From Fibrobacterota bacterium (GTDB taxonomy: Bacteria; Fibrobacterota; Fibrobacteria; UBA11236): a DNA stretch of 60,339 nucleotides. The stretch lies in NCBI GenBank assembly GCA_028287505.1, contig JAQBPN010000099.1:1-60339 (forward strand), written 5' to 3'. Under the pieces are notes generated by a model that saw only the letters and a program-made list of their open reading frames with translations, ran no database searches and had not been told where the DNA came from. Below, in pieces: positions 55,312-60,339 of the stretch (positions within the stretch are counted from its first letter, which is position 1; each line of letters begins with the position of its first letter). Both the position numbers and the translations under genes were made by a program.

Positions 55312-55324
55312 CCCGCCCGGCGGG
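55312..55324. terminator. Short GC hairpin between convergent genes
   Basis: CCCGC-CCG-GCGGG, a 5-bp stem between the stops at 55307 and 55327. Too short to be confident. Confidence 0.3.
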
Positions 55325-55326
55325 TC

Positions 55327-55500
55327 TTACCGCAGCAGATTCACCAGGCAAAAACCCAAAGCGACAATCCCGGCTATGATTTGCCCCCACGACTGGGCCC
55401 GGGCGGAAGGGGTTTTCGCCGCGTCTTTCCGCCGCAAATCGTAAACGCCCCAGACCAGACTGACTGCGCCGATTATTCCCAGGATCAAAGGTCGGTTCAT
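55327..55500 (-). CDS. Small two-helix membrane protein
   Basis: 57 aa from the ATG at 55500 (MNRPLILGIIGAVSLVWGVYDLRRKD); an upstream start at 55533 is possible. Two membrane helices (LILGIIGAVSLVWGVY and IIAGIVALGFCLVNLL) flank a polar loop (RRKDAAKTPSARAQS). Membership in a named family is not recognised. It is convergent with yaeQ. Confidence 0.5.
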   Translation of the reverse strand: MNRPLILGIIGAVSLVWGVYDLRRKDAAKTPSARAQSWGQIIAGIVALGFCLVNLLR

Positions 55501-55653
55501 TTTCGATTGGGTTCCATGAGGCTTCGCCTTCATTGTAGCAAAGGGGCCCCCGGCCCTGGGTTCATTTTGACCCTACCCCGGGGAAATTATCCTCGGAGTA
55601 AAAAAACCTTTCCCCTTAGGTTGCCCGAAGGGGTTCAAAGAGAGGGGTTCCAA

Positions 55654-58167
55654 ATGCCGCTAAGGCCGAGTTTTTGCATTTCCGCCCGGTGGATGGCCTG
55701 GATCCTGGCGCTGACCCCGGTTTTGTCCTCGGCCCAAATCGTAGCCGTGGGCAAAGGCAGCTACACCACCACCCTCCCCGCCGGCCGCACCACACCCGAG
55801 GACTCCCTGGGCGTGAAGGTGGATCCCCAGGTCACGGCGGATTTCAACCAGCCGGTCATCACCAATGAATGGTGGTCCTCCTTTCTGTACAAGCGCGTGC
55901 CCAACCAGCACGGCAACTCCGGCAAGAGCTATCCCCACCCCCTGACCATCCGCGGGGCGCCCACGGGTCTGGAAATGGGCTACGCGTCCACCGCCACCAA
56001 GGGCATGGACTGGGAGTGGATCTACGCCGGCGGCACCTATGAGTATCCCCATATCGCGGATATGGTGGTGGGAGTGGAGGGCTTGAACGTGCCCATTTCC
56101 AAGACGGCCGGATATTCGGACTGGGCCGTGACGGCGGATTGGACCATGGGGACCCGGAACCTGCGGGCCACCATGGCGCACGGGAACCCGTACGTCTTCT
56201 TCAAGGTGACGGGCGGGAACGCGAAAGTGGCCTTCGCGTCCGCGCCCACCGTATGGTTCGAGGAGGGGGGTATCCTGGGTGTCACGGTAGCCGGGCACAA
56301 TTGGGGGATCTTCCCGCCTTCCGGTTCCACTTGGACGGGAACCGGAACGGATCGCGTCTCTTCCCTGAACGGCAAGGATTATCTCTCCGTCGCCCTCCTC
56401 CCGGACAATCTCGCCACGGATGACGCCAGGAAGCAGGCCATGGCGCTTTTCCGGGCGCATGCCTATGCTTTCCTGACGCAAACGCGCGCGACCTGGGCCT
56501 ACGATGAAAAGACCTCCCTGGTGACCACCACCCTGGCCACCCGGACCGAGGTCAAGGAAGGAACCGAGACGCGCACCTTGCAGGCCTTGTACCGGCATCA
56601 ATGGCTGCATTCCCCGGACGCCATGACCGCCTATACCTATGCCTCCCCGCGGGGCACGATGAAGCTGATGGAGGGAAACACCGTCACCACCTTGCTGCCC
56701 TTCACCGGTATCCTGCCCGCTTTCCCGGACAAGGGGTACGACAAGACCACCCTGCAGAACTACCTGAACCTGGAAAGCGGCTACAACATTTCCAACGGCG
56801 ATACCTACAATGCGGGCAAGAGCCTGGGCCGCATGGCCATGCTGGTTCCCCTGGCGGACCAGATCGGAAACGCCGCCATGCGCACCGCCTTCATCGATAA
56901 GCTCAAGGCCCAGTTGCAGGATTGGTTCACGGCCCAGGCGGGGAAGACCAGCTCGGTATTCTACTACGACAAGAAGTGGAACATCCTCTTCGGCTATCCG
57001 GCATCGTTCCACTCGGACAACGAAGTCAACGATCACCATTTCCATTGGGGCTATTACATCATGGCCGCGGCCACCATCGCCGAATTCGACCCCGCCTGGG
57101 CGGAGGCGCAGAATTGGGGCGGCATGGTGGAGATGCTCATCAAGGACGCGGCCAATTGGGATGACGCCGATACGCGCTTTCCCCGCTTGCGCAACTTCGA
57201 TCCGTACGCCGGCCATTCCTGGGCGCATGGCAGCGAATACTATGGGCGCGGCAACAATCAGGAATCCTCATCGGAGGCGATGAACTTCCACACCGGCCTG
57301 TTCCTGTGGGGCCTGCACACCAAGAACAAGACCCTGCGGGATCTGGCCATCTACATGTACGTAACGGAATCGTCGGCGGTGCAGCAATACTGGTTCGACG
57401 TGGACAATACCGTTTTCCCTTCGCTCTATCCCAACCCCTGCGTGGGACAGGTGCTGGGCGCGGGCGGGTCCTATTGGACCTTCTTCGGGGCTTCGGCGAA
57501 CTTCATCCACGGGATCAACTTCCTGCCGCTCACCACCGGATCCGCCTATCTGGGCTGGTATCCGGAGAACATCAAGGCCAACATCAACTACATGTACAAC
57601 AACCCGTACACCTACCAGGGGAAAACGGGAACCTGGGACGACGTGATGTGGGGGACCCTGGCTTTCGCGGATCCGGCGGCGGCCCTGGCCCGCTTCGGCG
57701 GGTTCAACGCGTACGCGGCATTCGACGGGGAGAGCAAGGCGCACATCTACCACCTGGTGATGAACCTGAACGCCCTGGGAACGGTGCAAAGCCGCGTGGC
57801 TGCGGACGCGCCTTCTTACGGCGTGTTCGACAAAGGCGCCATCCGCACCTACGTGGCCTACAACCCGGATGCCGCCGTCCGCACCGTGAAGTTCAGCGAC
57901 GGCGGGGTCCTGACCGTGCAGGCCCATTCCATGGCATCCTCATCGGGGCCGTTGCTGCCCATCGGGGTGAGGCCGGGAATCGCGGCGGCGAAGATGAGAC
58001 CAGGAAAGATGGTGGTAGGATCCGCGGGAATCCGGGAAGCCATGCGGGGCGGAAAGCGGTTGTCCGTGTATTCCCAGGACGGCAGGTTGATCTGGAACGG
58101 GACGAGCAAGTTACCTGCCGGTGGGAATTTCGGCAATGGCGTCTACTGGGTTCGTCCCGGTTTGTAA
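55654..58167 (+). CDS. GH81 endo-beta-1,3-glucanase, secreted, with C-terminal sorting domain
   Basis: 837 aa from the ATG at 55654, with GAGAGGGG ahead and a signal peptide (WMAWILALTPVLSSAQ). An N-terminal beta-sandwich (ITNEWWSSFLYKRVPNQHG, NPYVFFKVTGG) precedes the (alpha/alpha)6 domain. GH81 hallmarks are visible: NDHHFHWGYYIMAAA (~460), DPYAGHSWAHG (~518, contains the conserved catalytic-region Asp) and NQESSSEAMNFHTGLFLWG (~535, conserved Glu). Inverting hydrolysis of beta-1,3-glucan such as laminarin, curdlan or fungal wall glucan. The last ~60 residues (KRLSVYSQDGRLIWNG...NGVYWVRPGL) form a sorting-type domain, so the enzyme is exported to the surface. Complements GH16 at 40911. Confidence 0.93.
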   Translation: MPLRPSFCISARWMAWILALTPVLSSAQIVAVGKGSYTTTLPAGRTTPEDSLGVKVDPQVTADFNQPVITNEWWSSFLYKRVPNQHGNSGKSYPHPLTIRGAPTGLEMGYASTATKGMDWEWIYAGGTYEYPHIADMVVGVEGLNVPISKTAGYSDWAVTADWTMGTRNLRATMAHGNPYVFFKVTGGNAKVAFASAPTVWFEEGGILGVTVAGHNWGIFPPSGSTWTGTGTDRVSSLNGKDYLSVALLPDNLATDDARKQAMALFRAHAYAFLTQTRATWAYDEKTSLVTTTLATRTEVKEGTETRTLQALYRHQWLHSPDAMTAYTYASPRGTMKLMEGNTVTTLLPFTGILPAFPDKGYDKTTLQNYLNLESGYNISNGDTYNAGKSLGRMAMLVPLADQIGNAAMRTAFIDKLKAQLQDWFTAQAGKTSSVFYYDKKWNILFGYPASFHSDNEVNDHHFHWGYYIMAAATIAEFDPAWAEAQNWGGMVEMLIKDAANWDDADTRFPRLRNFDPYAGHSWAHGSEYYGRGNNQESSSEAMNFHTGLFLWGLHTKNKTLRDLAIYMYVTESSAVQQYWFDVDNTVFPSLYPNPCVGQVLGAGGSYWTFFGASANFIHGINFLPLTTGSAYLGWYPENIKANINYMYNNPYTYQGKTGTWDDVMWGTLAFADPAAALARFGGFNAYAAFDGESKAHIYHLVMNLNALGTVQSRVAADAPSYGVFDKGAIRTYVAYNPDAAVRTVKFSDGGVLTVQAHSMASSSGPLLPIGVRPGIAAAKMRPGKMVVGSAGIREAMRGGKRLSVYSQDGRLIWNGTSKLPAGGNFGNGVYWVRPGL

Positions 58168-58428
58168 TGTATTTGTCCAATCAACGGATTGGTGTGGCGA
58201 ATACCCGTGGAATAATGGGTGCCGCTGAATTTGCTTTTTATTAGGATCCGGTTTATTTAGATCCAGAATAGGATTCTGTCTCCTTCACCGGGGACTGGGA
58301 AGCCGCTGTCCAACCGCTCTAGGCCATTTTGAAGGGGATCGCCAAACCTCCGGCTTGAGGACGTGTCATGACTAGTGCTTTCCCGGAAGCATCCGAATTG
58401 AACGTCGCTTACTTCCATAGGAGGCCAC
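58168..58428 (+). promoter_or_regulatory. Intergenic region before the PAS hybrid kinase
   Basis: 261 bases. A weak hairpin (CCAATC-AACG-GATTGG at 58183-58198) soon after the GH81 stop could end that transcript. The rest must hold the promoter of the kinase gene, but no clear hexamers were found. Confidence 0.3.
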
Positions 58429-60069
58429 ATGGGTTCCGACATGACAATCGGTTCGACAACGGAAGCCTTGAAAAGCCAGCCGGAGCAGTCGGAAAAGATG
58501 GCACGGGAAAGGAACCTGAGGCAATCCGAGGAGCGCTACCGCCGGCTGTTCGAGACGGCTCAGGACGGGATCCTGATTCTGGATGGCGAAGGCGGGCATA
58601 TCGAAGACGTAAACCCTTTTCTTCTGGAGTTCCTGGGATATTCCCGGGATGAGTTGTTGGGAAAGGAGCTCTGGGAAATCGGGCTCTTCCAGGATATCGA
58701 AGCCAACCGGAAAGCGTTCCGGACCCTGAAGGAAAAAGGGTTTATCCGCTACGAGGATCTGCCTTTGAAAACAAAGCAGGGGTTAAGCCGCGAAGTGGAA
58801 TTCGTCAGCAACACCTACCGCGTGGGCGATAAAGGCGTAATCCAATGCAATATCCGCGACATCACTCCGCGGAAACAGGCGGAAAAAGCCCTCCACCTCA
58901 GCGAGGAGGCGTTGCGCCAATCGAAGAAAATGGAGGCCATGGGCAAGCTTTCCGGAGGCATCGCGCATGACTTCAACAACTTGCTCACGGCGGTAAACGG
59001 CTATGCCGGCATGGCGCTGTCCATGGTCGAACCCGAGGGGACCGTCCACGATTTCCTGACTGAAATCCTGAAGGCCGGGGATCGGGCGACGGCATTGACC
59101 AAGCAACTTCTGGCTTTCAGCAGGCAGCAGATCCTGGCCCCTAAAGTCCTCGGACTGAATTCCATCGTTTCCGAAATGCATGTCATGCTGGCAAGGTTGA
59201 TTGGGGAAACCATGCATCTCCGGGAGGACCTGGACCCGGCCCTCGGTCGCGTGAAGGCCGACCTGGTGCAAATGCAGCAGATTCTCATGAACCTGGTGAT
59301 CAATGCGCGCGATGCCATGCCCAACGGCGGCGACATCACCATCATGACGCGCAACTCCGGTTTGGACGCGGAATACCTGGCCCGGCATCCCGGAACAACC
59401 CTGAATGATTTTGTCATGCTTTCCGTGCGCGATTTGGGCATAGGCATGGACGCGGACGTCAAGGCCCGGATTTTCGATCCCTTCTTTACCACCAAAGAGT
59501 TCGGAAAAGGAACCGGGATGGGGCTGGCCACGGTCCATGGCATCGTGGAACAAAGCGGTGGTCATATCGAAGTGGAGAGCAGTCCCGGCAAGGGTTCCAC
59601 ATTTCGGATTTACCTGCCGCGCACGGAAAAGGAAGAAGAGCGCCCTATAATAGCCCCGGCGGTGGATAACATTGGCGGCAAAGGATCGGAGACGGTGCTT
59701 CTCGCCGAAGATGAAGCCATGGTCAGTACGGTCATCCGCAAAGCCCTGGAAATGTTCGGCTATACGGTTCTGGAGGCGGAGAACGGGTCCGTCGCCCTGA
59801 CTCTTTGCCAAACACACGAAGGCCCTATAGACGTACTTTTGACGGATCTGATGATGCCCAGCATGAACGGAAGGGAGCTGGCCCAAAGCTTCATTCGTTT
59901 ACGGCCGGAAGGCAGTGTCTTGTTCATGTCGGGATATACCGACGATATCATCGCCCAGCAGGGAATGATTGAGGAGGGAGACCGCTTTATCCAAAAGCCG
60001 TTTTCCCCGGCGCGGTTGGCCAAAGCCGTGCGTGAAGTCCTGGAGAAGAATATGTCCAAGCTGGTCTGA
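58429..60069 (+). CDS. PAS-domain hybrid sensor histidine kinase with receiver domain
   Basis: 546 aa, ATG with GGAGG four bases ahead. Soluble, no membrane helix. N-terminal PAS (~35-155, YRRLFETAQDGILILDGEG, FLGYSRDELLGKE), HisKA with H180 in [16 protein letters not shown], HATPase_c (NLVINARDAMPNGGD, FDPFFTTKEFGKGTGMGLA) and a C-terminal receiver ~420-540 with D473 (LLTDLMMPS) and KPF Lys. The HDFNN core is the same subtype as in the two giant kinases. No response regulator follows; signal unknown. Its stop lies four bases from the convergent partial gene. Confidence 0.93.
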   Translation: MGSDMTIGSTTEALKSQPEQSEKMARERNLRQSEERYRRLFETAQDGILILDGEGGHIEDVNPFLLEFLGYSRDELLGKELWEIGLFQDIEANRKAFRTLKEKGFIRYEDLPLKTKQGLSREVEFVSNTYRVGDKGVIQCNIRDITPRKQAEKALHLSEEALRQSKKMEAMGKLSGGIAHDFNNLLTAVNGYAGMALSMVEPEGTVHDFLTEILKAGDRATALTKQLLAFSRQQILAPKVLGLNSIVSEMHVMLARLIGETMHLREDLDPALGRVKADLVQMQQILMNLVINARDAMPNGGDITIMTRNSGLDAEYLARHPGTTLNDFVMLSVRDLGIGMDADVKARIFDPFFTTKEFGKGTGMGLATVHGIVEQSGGHIEVESSPGKGSTFRIYLPRTEKEEERPIIAPAVDNIGGKGSETVLLAEDEAMVSTVIRKALEMFGYTVLEAENGSVALTLCQTHEGPIDVLLTDLMMPSMNGRELAQSFIRLRPEGSVLFMSGYTDDIIAQQGMIEEGDRFIQKPFSPARLAKAVREVLEKNMSKLV

Positions 60070-60073
60070 AGGC

Positions 60074-60339
60074 CTAGCGGGGCAGTTGGAGAATCCCCGG
60101 AGAGGTACCCCTCCAGGCAATGCTGTCGCCCTCTCCCTTGCCTTTGATGGCGATGCCGAACGGGCTCATCAGGGAAATCAATCGGACCGGCACTCCATGG
60201 CTTTCCAATTCGCCCAGGCTGACGCCCACCAGATACCATCCCAGGGTCGTCTCCACCAGGCTGCCGAAACCCACCTTGTCCCGCAACGGTGCGGCGGCCA
60301 TGCGATCCAAGGCATCCAGATTGGCGTTCGTTTCGGAAA
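60074..60339 (-). CDS. Unidentified protein, C-terminal fragment (gene runs off the window end)
   Basis: The minus-strand frame is open to the last base; 87 residues are visible (SETNANLDALDRMAAAPLRD ... GTSPGILQLPR). No motif recognised. Codon use and the tight four-base convergent spacing argue that it is real, but a start cannot be given. Confidence 0.5.
   Translation of the reverse strand, partial: SETNANLDALDRMAAAPLRDKVGFGSLVETTLGWYLVGVSLGELESHGVPVRLISLMSPFGIAIKGKGEGDSIAWRGTSPGILQLPR

Noticed and set aside
55123-55653. Extension of the GH81 frame upstream to 55123
   Set aside because: It overlaps yaeQ and a small membrane gene; the ATG at 55654 has a ribosome site and starts a proper signal peptide.

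Overview
This window is GC-rich, gene-dense DNA from a Gram-negative bacterium: porins, outer-membrane barrels, lipoproteins, an ExbB/ExbD-like pair and many signal peptides are present. Several secreted enzymes end in a short beta-rich sorting-type domain (pattern 'ITIRNLQGR...GVY.L.I') like those used by type IX-type secretion. Together with GH81, GH16 and GH95-like glycosidases and very large Ser/Thr-kinase/AAA/histidine-kinase proteins, this fits a polysaccharide-degrading member of the Fibrobacterota or a nearby FCB lineage. That assignment is inference; no rRNA or tRNA gene was seen.

Layout. 1-9291: the 3' part of a GH95-like glycosidase overlaps convergently with a 2141-aa kinase/ATPase/histidine-kinase/receiver protein whose Ser/Thr-kinase domain looks inactive; a small membrane protein is divergent from it. 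9328-16829 (minus): a tightly overlapping operon with an outer-membrane protein, a TolQ/ExbB-like channel with a coiled-coil tail, an ExbD-like protein, a large Ig/barrel protein and a lipoprotein with seven Cys/Asp-rich repeats, followed by one more outer-membrane protein. 17282-22900: a second giant kinase with an intact Ser/Thr-kinase site, followed by two 61-bp-spaced perfect palindromes. 23084-27702 (minus): a four-gene metabolic operon (ThDP enzyme, two divergent citrate-synthase-like proteins, HisC-like aminotransferase). 28322-36042 (plus): an apparent secreted oxidation module (PQQ sugar dehydrogenase, diheme cytochrome, DUF4114 protein, FG-GAP protein, beta-propeller). 36108-40363 (minus): a chemoreceptor and an ABC exporter joined to trhO. 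40911-46043: GH16 laminarinase and, convergent, a 1381-aa multi-membrane protein. 46162-49001: two lipoproteins, an LtrA remnant and an SDR-fold protein lacking catalytic residues. 49047-50580 (minus): CHAD protein plus pyrophosphatase. 50795-51628: a methyltransferase. 51636-54645 (minus): porin-modA-modE operon behind a ModE-type operator. 54750-60339: YaeQ, a small membrane protein, GH81 glucanase, a PAS hybrid histidine kinase and a partial gene.

How it fits together. The glycosidases (GH81, GH16, GH95-like) would release sugars outside the cell, and the PQQ dehydrogenase/diheme cytochrome pair could oxidise them and pass electrons on. Three hybrid kinases sharing the same HDFNN histidine-kinase/receiver core suggest heavy phosphorelay regulation. 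The strongest candidates for undescribed biology are the ExbBD-like envelope operon (10220-16829), the ThDP/citrate-synthase-like/aminotransferase operon (23084-27702) and the porin-modA-modE unit that has no modB or modC beside it.
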